Origin: Marinimicrobium sp050113635
GTDB lineage: Bacteria; Pseudomonadota; Gammaproteobacteria; Pseudomonadales; Cellvibrionaceae
Assembly (NCBI RefSeq): GCF_050113635.1
Contig: NZ_JBNJLT010000001.1
Coordinates: forward strand, 620,001-684,000
DNA length: 64,000 bases
Direction of reading: 5' to 3'
Shown: positions 51,601 to 59,334 of the stretch, in pieces
How the letters are laid out: each line of letters starts with the position of its first letter
Numbering within the stretch: position 1 is the first letter of the stretch
Program-made: the position numbers and the translations under genes
The notes under the pieces: model-generated
Databases searched by the model: none
What the model was told of the DNA's origin: nothing
Seen by the model: only the letters and a program-made list of their open reading frames with translations

Positions 51601-52017
51601 CAATTCCGGAGGGACGTCCTGAAAGTTGAGGCCGCGCCCGGAGTTGGCGGTGAACGAGTCCCGACCATTGAACTCGCTGCGCGTAGCGCTCATACCGCGA
51701 ATGACAGCACCACTGCCCTCCACACCAAAGTGATCCGGATCATCCGGTGCCTGAAAACGCTCAATGGAGACCCCGGGCATCCGCTGCATGGCTTCAAGGA
51801 CGCTGCGGTCGGGCAGAGACCCGATATCTTCGGCGGAAATTGCATCCACGAAGGTGTCGGCGTTGCGTTTGATATCCTGCGCATTCTCCAGATTCTGGCG
51901 AACGCCGCTGACCACAATTTCTTCCAGAGCGGTAGCGTCTTCAGACTCGGATTGAGCCAATGACGGTGAACTGGCGGCCATGACACACATGGCAAGCATT
52001 GACTTGCGGAAGGTCAT
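48652..52017 (-). CDS. TonB-dependent receptor, halogenase-associated (module 1)
   Basis: From the ATG at 52017 (MTFRKSMLAMCVMAASSPSLAQ signal peptide) the protein has 1121 residues; an upstream in-frame ATG at 52047 would add ten. Plug motifs are EEIVVSGVRQNLENAQDIKR, GSLPDRSVLEAMQRMPGVSI and VIRGMSATRSEFNGRDSF. The barrel is long, with a C-terminal ALIVKASF. It imports an unidentified ligand through the outer membrane. The variant PDRSVLEAMQR plug resembles that of the other halogenase-associated receptor more than the sugar-island receptors. It is divergent from the NUDIX-like regulator gene. Confidence 0.94.
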   Translation of the reverse strand: MTFRKSMLAMCVMAASSPSLAQSESEDATALEEIVVSGVRQNLENAQDIKRNADTFVDAISAEDIGSLPDRSVLEAMQRMPGVSIERFQAPDDPDHFGVEGSGAVIRGMSATRSEFNGRDSFTANSGRGLNFQDVPPELMAGVDLYKNQSADMIEGGIGGTVSLRTRKPFDQDGQMIAFNADVSYGDMAEEASPTYSLLYSNRWLTENLGEFGFLISGSYSELIGESHGIQSDAYVRYDADILGAPSDITHSYGGVDNQVWMTNGSNFFTKQDERVRKGFASAFQWASPDETLEATAEFIRSDARLSWKENAIKYQGGYGDEADDGTVTENRRARPYPGTEFVFDDMGIFQSGYITDGGGWRGGEGRVPRGWGGDGSAPDQYVGENDYFGQKFQADTRYKDTRTIVDDLSFNVKWTPRDAWEFEGDLQFVDATTDDDDLQIASGFYALQNFDASGSTPRLTIIEPWDGRRDSFPEWYASDFPGFSNDPDGDANYFQDLDSYWLRSAMDHYERSEGELRATRFDMTHFFDNSPLLRSVKAGVRYAERQQIVRATSYNWGTLGAEWGSGGGAQWLSENPDLIDGFEYVDWSDFQRGDVVNIPGDGFIFPSEQLVKDVIDGYRQLPQSNPDDEGIWEPYATREDVIPGTYFSPDEVYDTTETNKAAYVRLDFGSDASAIRFNGNIGVRYVELTREAIGSVQFPDLIGRTYPDGAPTDLSNSGAIRKWAEEQVGPFDPGLFESEQAWLDEVNQLTAYSRDANNWLTDEEKNFGNDTFEALENSADWDGFLPSFNLKVELTDDLISRFAVSKAIALPDMSEVRNQAVLGTRPINVTRQTAGDDAPVEPGPEDDAINIISVGDVVWTGSGGNPGLQPMESIQWDASLEWYFAPVGSVTASLFYKDLKNFFIEGALPRTFTNPHTGVTQSVEFTTTRNGEKGSLQGVELAYQQFYDMLPEPWNGFGIQANYTFIESEGIPNFSSNTDPVTDPEGDDPQETPQVGLEPVDLSMLEGLPLRGQSKHTANFVVMYEKGDWAARLAYNWRSKYLVTTRDVISGQPIWNDDAGFLDGSVFYNVNDSITIGLQATNLANTQTKTLMMLDGEGRETGRSWFVNDRRLALIVKASF

Positions 52018-52234
52018 AGCTCTCTTGCTGTTTTCGCGATAAACCATAGCGCTTTACCCCATTGTTATTATTGACACAGTCTCGAGTGGCTGTCGTCGTC
52101 GCGAACGACGGCCCGCGAACTAACCTGAATTCGGTGATGACGTCGCTATCGAGTCACTCAAAAGCATCCAAACGCCATTACTGGTCATCTACCGTGCTGC
52201 GAGGACGCACTGTCGGGAGCTGTCCGTTTATTGT

Positions 52235-52265
52235 AATAGTCATTCAGACCACTATTGAGATAGTG
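52235..52265. promoter_or_regulatory. Inverted repeats AATAGT-N10-ACTATT and CACTAT-N4-ATAGTG
   Basis: AATAGT (52235-52240) with ACTATT (52251-52256) and CACTAT (52250-52255) with ATAGTG (52260-52265) overlap, forming a dense operator-like block about 220 bases upstream of the module 1 receptor. A related AAATAGT-N7-ACTATTT occurs before the module 2 receptor at 59462-59482. Confidence 0.5.
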
Positions 52266-52430
52266 CATGATGCGCCACTAATAGTCAAATAGTAAATTAG
52301 CAAAAATGTCGTCTGTGTTCACTCGCCTCTCAAAGGGCTCTTGGACGTTTATTTCATGAACTATGGCGAGCGATGCTCGTCATCTTATGAACCTCCTGAA
52401 AAGATTAATCATACAAATAAAGGTAAAGAC

Positions 52431-52459
52431 TCGACCTTTAGGGCATGCCCCGATATAAT
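52431..52459 (+). promoter_or_regulatory. Promoter of the NUDIX-like regulator with internal palindrome
   Basis: TCGACC (52431-52436) and TATAAT (52454-52459) have a 17-base spacer. A perfect palindrome GGGCATGCCC (52441-52450) fills the spacer, and TAAAGGT/ACCTTTA (52418-52440) flanks the -35 box. This layout fits repression, possibly self-repression. The leader to the GTG start would be about 85 bases. Confidence 0.6.
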
Positions 52460-52550
52460 CCCGCCTCCGCTGCCTTGTCCTTAATAGAGAGGATTAACGG
52501 ACAGTTCAGCGCAGAACGCCTACTTTTTCATTGATAATCGGGATGGTGCC

Positions 52551-53288
52551 GTGGCCACAACCAACTCTTCCACACAGCGTCCACACAGCCGCGTTGAACC
52601 GCTGAATGAGCCGGATAACGTTCTTCCCGGCCTGTCGATTGATAACCTGGTCTTCGGCCTGGATCACGGTCAGCTCAAGATCATGCTGGTAAAGCACAAC
52701 ATTGGCCCCGGCAAGGGGAAATGGGCGTTGCCCGGTGGTTTTATCAAGCACGATGAAAACCTGCGCGACGCGGCTGCCCGACTGCTCAATGAACTGACCG
52801 GGGTACACGACTTGTACCTCGAGCAATTGAAAACCTTCGGGCGAGTGGATCGCTTCCCCAACGAGCGGGTGGTCACCATTGCTTACTATGCGCTGGTCAG
52901 CGCCGAAGACTACACGCTGGTGGCCGGTCGGAATACGTCCGATGCCACCTGGTTCGACGCCAATGACCTGCCCGATCTGATTTACGACCACTCGGAAATT
53001 GTGGAACACGGCCTGGGCTTCCTGCGCCACAAGGTCTGTCACGAGCCCATCGGTTTCAACCTGCTGCCGGAGAAGTTCACGCTCCTGCAGCTGCAGGAGT
53101 TGTACGAAGCCATTCTGGATGTGAAGCTGGACAAGCCCAACTTCCGCCGCAAGATGATGAAGATGAACCTGCTCGCGTCCTGCAACGAAAAACAAAAAGG
53201 CGTACCCCACCGCGCGGCCAACCTGTATCGGTTTGACTCAGCCGCCTATCAGCGCTTGACCGAAAAGGGCTTCTCGTTCGAATTCTGA
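52551..53288 (+). CDS. NUDIX-like transcriptional regulator (NrtR/AraR type)
   Basis: The 245-residue protein starts at GTG 52551 and has a NUDIX fold (about 25-165) plus a C-terminal winged-helix region (FTLLQLQELYEAILDVKL then KPNFRRKM) as in NrtR and NUDIX-type AraR regulators. The NUDIX box at 62-85 is degenerate. In the REUxEExGU positions it reads RLLNELTGV, so two of the three metal-binding Glu are Leu. It should therefore bind a nucleotide-sugar-like ligand without cleaving it. It lies between the two receptor-halogenase modules and diverges from module 1, so control of both is likely but unproven. Confidence 0.9.
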   Translation: MATTNSSTQRPHSRVEPLNEPDNVLPGLSIDNLVFGLDHGQLKIMLVKHNIGPGKGKWALPGGFIKHDENLRDAAARLLNELTGVHDLYLEQLKTFGRVDRFPNERVVTIAYYALVSAEDYTLVAGRNTSDATWFDANDLPDLIYDHSEIVEHGLGFLRHKVCHEPIGFNLLPEKFTLLQLQELYEAILDVKLDKPNFRRKMMKMNLLASCNEKQKGVPHRAANLYRFDSAAYQRLTEKGFSFEF

Positions 53289-53319
53289 CCAGCACTGTCA
53301 GGCTTCAGCAAGAGACGAC

Positions 53320-54558
53320 TTATTGCGTAAATAGCGACAAGTCAATGGCTTCGGCCATGGCACGATAACCCCTCTCGCTCAGATGCAAACCATCGCCGCT
53401 GTCGTAGTCGGGCTTCAGCTGATTGGGGTTCTCGGGGTCGCTGACCGCGGCGGCAAAATCAATCACCGCATCGAACTCGCCGCCGTGACGAATCCAGTGA
53501 TTAATTGTATTGACCGCCTCAAGACTGCCGCGGCTCTCGTAGCCTGACCCTTTTATCGGCGTCAGGGTGGCCCCATAAACCTTGATGCCCGCCGCTTGTG
53601 CCCGGCGGATCATATCCTGGTACTCGGCAATAACCTCCTCTGCTTTTTCAGCGGTGCCCTGGCCACCAATATCATTGATGCCCTCGAGAATGATCAACCA
53701 CTTCACGCCTTTCTGATTGAGCACATCACGCTCAAAACGGTCCTTACCTGCCGGCCCCAGGCAAGGCCGGGTAAGACAGTTCCCGCCAATGCCCTGATTG
53801 AGCACGCCAACGTTCTGCGTGGCCCGGTTTTGCTGTAAACGGTTCGCCAGTTCATCCGGCCAGCGATTTTGCTGATTGGTCCCCGAGCCGCGACCATCGG
53901 TAATGGAGTCGCCCATAATCGCCACCGCAGCGGTCTCTTTCGGCGCCTGAACCTCCAGACCCGAGATAATGTACCAGTGGTCCGTCGCTGCCGCTTGTTT
54001 CATGGACGGGACCTTAACATCCCCACCCGCAACAATATAAGACGTTGTTCTCGAACCAGGATGGCCGGTAATGCCCTCGGGCACCTGGCCAAAGGTGATG
54101 GTCACCGCCAATTCGGACAGCGCTTCAACCGAAAACACCACAGCATCACTGTAAACGGCGCTGCCCGGCGCTATGGTGACGGAGTCACTGCCGTCAAACG
54201 TCAGAGGCTGGCTCGAAGCGACATCTATTGCGTCAAGCCCGACCGATGCGGCAAGAGACACACGCTTTAGGGTAACCGGCGACTCGCTGAACTCATTGGA
54301 AAAGCGCATCCGCAGCTCGTTCCCACCGATGGACACCCGAAACACCTGACGCAGCGTATTGCCTTCCAGCCCGGGCGCGGGCGGATTGTTCCTGGGCTCT
54401 GTCAGTTGGGGCGCCGTTGACCAACTCCCCACCCAATGTGTTTGTGGGACGGCCGTATCCGTGGCGATAGTTTGTTCTGTGTGGCTGGCCAAGCAACCTG
54501 CGCCGAGCAGGGCAAGCGTTACAATGGCCAGGCACAGGCGGTACGATAAACGCATCAC
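53320..54558 (-). CDS. SGNH/GDSL-family hydrolase, exported
   Basis: The 412-residue protein has an N-terminal signal with LLGAGC (Cys22, lipobox-like). An N-terminal beta-domain (about 40-200) precedes an SGNH hydrolase with block I MGDSITDGRG (Ser), GIGGN (Gly), GINDIGG (Asn) and DGLHLSERGY (Asp-His), so the full triad is present. It resembles carbohydrate-esterase-like or rhamnogalacturonan acetylesterase-like members. It probably removes acyl groups from glycans in the periplasm or at the surface. Its ATG overlaps the halogenase stop (ATGA), and it ends 31 bases from the convergent regulator gene. Confidence 0.93.
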   Translation of the reverse strand: MMRLSYRLCLAIVTLALLGAGCLASHTEQTIATDTAVPQTHWVGSWSTAPQLTEPRNNPPAPGLEGNTLRQVFRVSIGGNELRMRFSNEFSESPVTLKRVSLAASVGLDAIDVASSQPLTFDGSDSVTIAPGSAVYSDAVVFSVEALSELAVTITFGQVPEGITGHPGSRTTSYIVAGGDVKVPSMKQAAATDHWYIISGLEVQAPKETAAVAIMGDSITDGRGSGTNQQNRWPDELANRLQQNRATQNVGVLNQGIGGNCLTRPCLGPAGKDRFERDVLNQKGVKWLIILEGINDIGGQGTAEKAEEVIAEYQDMIRRAQAAGIKVYGATLTPIKGSGYESRGSLEAVNTINHWIRHGGEFDAVIDFAAAVSDPENPNQLKPDYDSGDGLHLSERGYRAMAEAIDLSLFTQ

Positions 54559-56108
54559 TGTCCTCCCGATGATTTGCGGAAACCCTTCGCTACGACCTCG
54601 TCTACCAAATCGCGATGTGTTGGGACGGCGCTCAGGGCGTTGCGGCTTTGCTGACGAATGCTTTCAAATTCCTCCTTTGCACCATCGTAAAAGCGCAAAG
54701 CCCCGGCACGGGCGGTGATGTCCGTTTTAAATCCCATGCCGTAAAGAATGTATTGCCAGCTGTTTTCATCAAAGATGTCATGACTGGCATCAATATCGAG
54801 AAACGACGGCGGCCGGTGCCGCCACTGCTCGAGCTTGCCCTTCAGGTAATCGGACGCTGAGGACGCTTCACGGTTGTCCCGCCAGAAGGCCGTATCCGTC
54901 CTTTGACTCAAATAGTAGTGAAGTTTGATAAAGTCAATGACATGCTCGAAGCGCTTTGTCATCGCCGTATTGAACTGCCTGGCCGAACGCTCGTAATCAC
55001 CTGACCAGGGGAAAAGGTTACAGAGCATAAGCGCCGCCACTTCGGCAAAGCTGATGCCGGTCGCCTCCAATGGTTCGACAAACCCGACCGACAAGCCAAT
55101 CCCGACACAGTTTTTGTGCCACTGGATTTTTCGGAACCCAGCCTCGAACGACAGTTGTCGATGTTTCAGGTCATTCGCCGCAGGCCCTATGTACCGCTTT
55201 AACGTTTCCAGCGCATCTTCATCACTGCAGTGGTTGGACGAATACACATAGCCGATACCGCGACGGGCATGTAATCCGATATCCCAAACCCAGCCGGCGC
55301 TTTGCGCAGTGGCATAAGTGCAGGAAGGAATCGGCGCACCCGGCCGCTCATAGGGCACCCGCATAGCCACGGCACGGTCACAAAAAAGCTGATCTTTGTA
55401 CGAGGTAAACTCCGACCCCAGGGCCTCACCGATCAATCGCGCCCGGAATCCGCTGCAATCAATATACAGGTCGGCCTTGAGCTCGCCATGAGCACGCCCT
55501 TGAACGGAGGCGATAGCCCCGTTTTCATCAAGCGTCACATCATCGATTGTGTCGATCAGACGCTTTACGCCCATGTCCATTGCGCGGCGACGCACAACCT
55601 GGGCCAGCTTGCCTGAATCGAAGTGGTAGGCGTAGTTCAGTGGCGCACTGTAATTGGGGTGGGTAATCAGTTTCGGAGCCAGCTTCGCTTCCACGGCACG
55701 CTCTTGCACCGTACAGGCCTCCGCCCAGGGCACATCGCCGGCGACGCCCAGCAGCCAGTAAGGCAAAAGATCCATATCCGTGTGCTGAGAACTGACCTGG
55801 AAGGGATGGAAATAGGTGTCATCCGGCGTCTCCGCCGGATTTCGTTTCCAGTTATTGAACCGGATGCCCTGTTTGAAAGTGGCGTCCGCATCGCGGATTA
55901 ATTCACTTTCATCCAACCCAATCCGACTCAGGGTTTTTCGAATAATGGGAAAGGTACCCTCGCCGACGCCGACGGTACCAATCTCATCGGATTCAACCAG
56001 CGTGATCGAAACCCCGCCCGGGGTATCCGCCGCCAGCATCCTCGCCATGTAAGCGGCGCTGATCCAGCCTGCGGTTCCACCCCCAACGATCAGGACGCTC
56101 TTGCTCAT
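54555..56108 (-). CDS. Flavin-dependent tryptophan halogenase-like protein (module 2)
   Basis: The 517-residue protein has GGGTAGW at 9-15, Lys79 in TFKQGIRFNNW at the same number as the catalytic Lys of PrnA, the Trp-x-Trp motif GWVWDIGL (272-279), with Gly in place of the usual Pro, and Glu345/348 in EPLEATGI. It should bind FADH2 and could chlorinate or brominate a substrate. There is no signal peptide. It is 82 bases after its receptor gene and translationally coupled to the SGNH hydrolase gene by ATGA overlap. It is a distant paralogue of the 46984-48501 protein rather than a recent copy. Confidence 0.93.
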   Translation of the reverse strand: MSKSVLIVGGGTAGWISAAYMARMLAADTPGGVSITLVESDEIGTVGVGEGTFPIIRKTLSRIGLDESELIRDADATFKQGIRFNNWKRNPAETPDDTYFHPFQVSSQHTDMDLLPYWLLGVAGDVPWAEACTVQERAVEAKLAPKLITHPNYSAPLNYAYHFDSGKLAQVVRRRAMDMGVKRLIDTIDDVTLDENGAIASVQGRAHGELKADLYIDCSGFRARLIGEALGSEFTSYKDQLFCDRAVAMRVPYERPGAPIPSCTYATAQSAGWVWDIGLHARRGIGYVYSSNHCSDEDALETLKRYIGPAANDLKHRQLSFEAGFRKIQWHKNCVGIGLSVGFVEPLEATGISFAEVAALMLCNLFPWSGDYERSARQFNTAMTKRFEHVIDFIKLHYYLSQRTDTAFWRDNREASSASDYLKGKLEQWRHRPPSFLDIDASHDIFDENSWQYILYGMGFKTDITARAGALRFYDGAKEEFESIRQQSRNALSAVPTHRDLVDEVVAKGFRKSSGGQ

Positions 56109-56190
56109 CTTGGCCCCTCTTAGTCATTCCTGATTAGTCAAGTCTGTTCAAGAGCGTCCCTTATGACCTCCTGTGAAGTCAATGGCCTCG

Positions 56191-59100
56191 TTAGAACTCA
56201 ACTCCCAAATGTAAGCTGATGCGGCGGTCCGTCACAAAGACGGCGCGATCAACAAAGCGTCCCTCCAGGATTTCCATCTCGGTCCTCTGGTCCTCGTCAG
56301 TAATGTTTTGCACATTCAGCTTGATATTGACCGAGTCGGTCAACTGGTAAGCAATACTGCCGTCAAGCCGACCGGACGCCGCCGCATAGACCGGCAGCCC
56401 AAACTGAATATCCTGCCCGCCAAATGGATCGGCGTACACGTTGGTCGTGCCGGAATCGTTGGTGGTCGTCAGATAGCGGTCACGCCAGTTCCAGGACAAA
56501 CGCGCACTGAATTTTTCCCAGTCGTAGAGCAGGGTCGTTGAGTAGGCCCACTCCGACAATCCAATGACTGGCACACTGAGTTCGTCTCCATTGATATCCA
56601 GGGCAAACGCATCGGGGGAGTCGTTATCGATGTAAGTGACGTTTGCATCGATACCGAACCCGCTCAGCCAGCCCGGAAGCGCATCAAAATACGTTCTCCC
56701 ACCGAGTTCAAAACCTTGAATGATCGTCTCTTCCTCGGCATTGAAGTTGGTCCGGCTGGCGACCATTCCATCAAGAAAGGTGCTGCTGCCACCATTAATC
56801 GGCCTTGTTTGCGGGTAAGACCCTTCGGAGAAGAAGTCATTCGCAGGGGCCGAAAAATTATTGAACGTCACGTAATTGTCGATGGTCTTGTGGAACAACG
56901 ACAAGTGCACCGACGAGCCTTGACGCGGATACCACTCGAACGAGAGGTCGTGATTCAACGAAATTTCCGGTTCCAGATACGGGTTGCCCGTCTCATTGTT
57001 ATAGCCGGCGAAAATCTCGGGAATGGACACATCATCGTCCGGGTAAAGCGCTGCCAAGTCGTTGTTAAAGGGGTTTTCCGTGGTCTGGACACTCGCGGTG
57101 CCCTGAGCCCGGATGTCGGGGTAGCGCGGCGGCGTCAGCGTTCGGGTCAGGGCGTAACGCATAACCCAGTTCTCGGCCGGCTCGAACTTGATATTGAACG
57201 ATGGCAGGAAGTAATCCTTGGAGAAACTGCCTTCACGTCCTGTTTCATAGCCAACACTTTCCTGGGTAAGCGGAGGCAGACCATCATTGTCTTCCTGCCA
57301 GGCCTGCACGTTCTCGATACCCCCCATGGCCTCAATTGACGCCTCGGCGTCCTCCAGGCTGGCATAGTAGTTCGCACCGCCGTTGTAGGTGAAGTTGCCC
57401 GCGCTTTCGATGTCGTAGTCAACCCAGCGTACACCGATATTACCGCTGAAGTTCAAGAACCAGGACTCGCTGTCGTTCGCAAAACCCAGCATGGCATGGG
57501 CCGAGCGCGTATTGTGTTTCGTCGTGTAGAAGGACGGCAACTGGTCGAAGTTGGGGTTCGGTGGATTGCCGTAAAGGTAAAGGCTCTCTTCCGGGTTGTT
57601 ACACTGGTAGTAGAGGTCTGGAGCACAAGCAGCGTAGGTGTTCACAACACGCTCGAACTGATCGGCTGCATTCACCTGGTCAGTCCCGATCCAAACACTG
57701 CCAAGAGGCGGGACCTCGCCCTTGAAGAAATCCGAGAACTCTTCAAGGTAGAAGTCGCCTTCTGGAGCCGTGGATACGTAGGGCCGCGGCACAGGGGGTG
57801 TCCAGCCGCGCCCAGTGGCCGACCACCAGGTACCGACAAAACTATCGGTTTCTTCACGGTTCGCCGCGCGCGCGCCCACCGCGAGCTTTTTGAAGAAACC
57901 TTCACTGATATCGAAGTTCGCATCGACTTGAATCGCATGCGATTCGCCCTCATTCGACATATTCAGCCAGTTGATGCGGGACAACCCCGTCTGCGCCGGA
58001 TCTTCCACAAGTGGGGTTGTGAAGCTGGCTCTCGGACGATCACCGGACATGTCCATGTTGGTCCGGGGGATTGCCGAAAGAACGGCGCTGCCAAGGCTGT
58101 ACTTACCCGAACTCGACTCGGCCTTAACATACTGGTAGCTGGCGCTCAGGTCCCAGCCGTCGTCCTCGTATTTGAAGCCGGTACTGTGATCGGCCGTCCG
58201 GCCAAACCCGGGGGTGAAGCTGGAGTTTGACGTCACATTAAGACCGGCGAAATTATTATTGGAAATGCCACCCCTGATAAATACACCCCGATCATCGAAT
58301 TCGGCACCGTCATAAGCAGCATAGGTCACTGCCACATCATCGGCCAATGCCAGGATCTGGCTGTCACGGTCGCTCTCCCGCTCCGAGATAAAGGTGGTGT
58401 GGAAGAACTCCAGCTTATCATCTGGCCGCCACTGGAGGGCACCGTAATACCCTTTCCGAACGCGCTCGAACTGATCCTGCGTATAACGCACACCGCCGGG
58501 CACATAGACCCGCTCACCATTGTAGTCGGACGCATAATAGGGAGGAACGATGATATTACTGTCGTGCGATGAGATCTTTGAATAAGCGACATCAAGCAGA
58601 ACACCAACTTCGCCGATGCCCGTATCAAAGCGATTCGAGACCATGGCCGAACCCGCAGGCGTGAAATCTTCGGAGTAATCGCCATAACTCCCGGAAATCG
58701 CCGCATTGGCCTTGAAGCCATCGAAATCGAACGGCATGTGTGTCTCCAGGTTGACGGTACCGGAAACACCCCCCTCAATCAGATCGGCGCGGCTCGCCTT
58801 GTAGACCGTAACCGCCTTGAGCAGCTCAGGGCCGACATCCGCCCAGCTCAGGCCGGATCCGCCATTGGCCGAGAACACTTCCCGCCCATTGATCAATGTC
58901 TTGGTTTTGTTCAAGCCGCGCACCTGGATGCCCGAGCCTTCGAACGCAAAGCCATCCGGGGAGCCTTCGCTGCCAGCGCGAACCCGGTTCATGGTAACGC
59001 CCGGCGAGCGCTCCAGGATTTCCAACAGTGAAGTACTGGGCACTTTGCCAGCCTCGTCCAGGACGATGGAATCGGCAATCGTATCTGAAGCACGCTTGAG

Positions 59101-59334
59101 CTCAATGGCGCTCTCCAGCGATTGCCGCTGGCCAGTGACCGTAATTTCTTCAAGCCCCATGTTGCTGTTATTTTGTGACGGCTCTTCGCCAACGCTTTGC
59201 GCCCATGCCGGCGAAGCACAAGTCATTATGGCTGCAGCCAGCAGGGAGCGCCGGAAAGATGGCGTGGCGCGACCGGTGGTTACTGAGTTTCTACGGGAAT
59301 ACGACGGGATCTCTTTCATTATTTTTAGGGCCAT
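56191..59334 (-). CDS. TonB-dependent receptor, halogenase-associated (module 2)
   Basis: From the ATG at 59334 the protein has 1047 residues; ATGs at 59370 and 59319 are alternatives and none has a strong ribosome binding site. After an unusually long N-terminus, a signal region SLLAAAIMTCASPAWAQ is followed by EEITVTGQRQSLESAIELKR. The plug contains GKVPSTSLLEILERSPGVTMNR and IQVRGLNKTKTLINGRE. The barrel ends ISLHLGVEF. It is the first gene of a receptor-halogenase-SGNH operon. It diverges from the GH115 gene, so its ligand may be a glucuronoxylan fragment; this is inference. Confidence 0.93.
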   Translation of the reverse strand: MALKIMKEIPSYSRRNSVTTGRATPSFRRSLLAAAIMTCASPAWAQSVGEEPSQNNSNMGLEEITVTGQRQSLESAIELKRASDTIADSIVLDEAGKVPSTSLLEILERSPGVTMNRVRAGSEGSPDGFAFEGSGIQVRGLNKTKTLINGREVFSANGGSGLSWADVGPELLKAVTVYKASRADLIEGGVSGTVNLETHMPFDFDGFKANAAISGSYGDYSEDFTPAGSAMVSNRFDTGIGEVGVLLDVAYSKISSHDSNIIVPPYYASDYNGERVYVPGGVRYTQDQFERVRKGYYGALQWRPDDKLEFFHTTFISERESDRDSQILALADDVAVTYAAYDGAEFDDRGVFIRGGISNNNFAGLNVTSNSSFTPGFGRTADHSTGFKYEDDGWDLSASYQYVKAESSSGKYSLGSAVLSAIPRTNMDMSGDRPRASFTTPLVEDPAQTGLSRINWLNMSNEGESHAIQVDANFDISEGFFKKLAVGARAANREETDSFVGTWWSATGRGWTPPVPRPYVSTAPEGDFYLEEFSDFFKGEVPPLGSVWIGTDQVNAADQFERVVNTYAACAPDLYYQCNNPEESLYLYGNPPNPNFDQLPSFYTTKHNTRSAHAMLGFANDSESWFLNFSGNIGVRWVDYDIESAGNFTYNGGANYYASLEDAEASIEAMGGIENVQAWQEDNDGLPPLTQESVGYETGREGSFSKDYFLPSFNIKFEPAENWVMRYALTRTLTPPRYPDIRAQGTASVQTTENPFNNDLAALYPDDDVSIPEIFAGYNNETGNPYLEPEISLNHDLSFEWYPRQGSSVHLSLFHKTIDNYVTFNNFSAPANDFFSEGSYPQTRPINGGSSTFLDGMVASRTNFNAEEETIIQGFELGGRTYFDALPGWLSGFGIDANVTYIDNDSPDAFALDINGDELSVPVIGLSEWAYSTTLLYDWEKFSARLSWNWRDRYLTTTNDSGTTNVYADPFGGQDIQFGLPVYAAASGRLDGSIAYQLTDSVNIKLNVQNITDEDQRTEMEILEGRFVDRAVFVTDRRISLHLGVEF

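Larger units (their letters stand above)
52018..52550. promoter_or_regulatory. Divergent control region receptor / NUDIX-like regulator
   Basis: No gene is supported in these 533 bases. The stretch holds the ATAGT/ACTAT inverted repeats (52235-52265, with ACTAATAGTCAAATAGTAA at 52277-52295) and the regulator promoter at 52431-52459. The AT-rich part between 52225 and 52320 probably contains the receptor promoter. Confidence 0.55.

Noticed and set aside
46984..56108. Halogenated natural-product biosynthetic cluster
   Set aside because: Halogenases are present, but no NRPS, PKS, prenyltransferase or tryptophan-modifying genes accompany them; receptors and glycan genes do.
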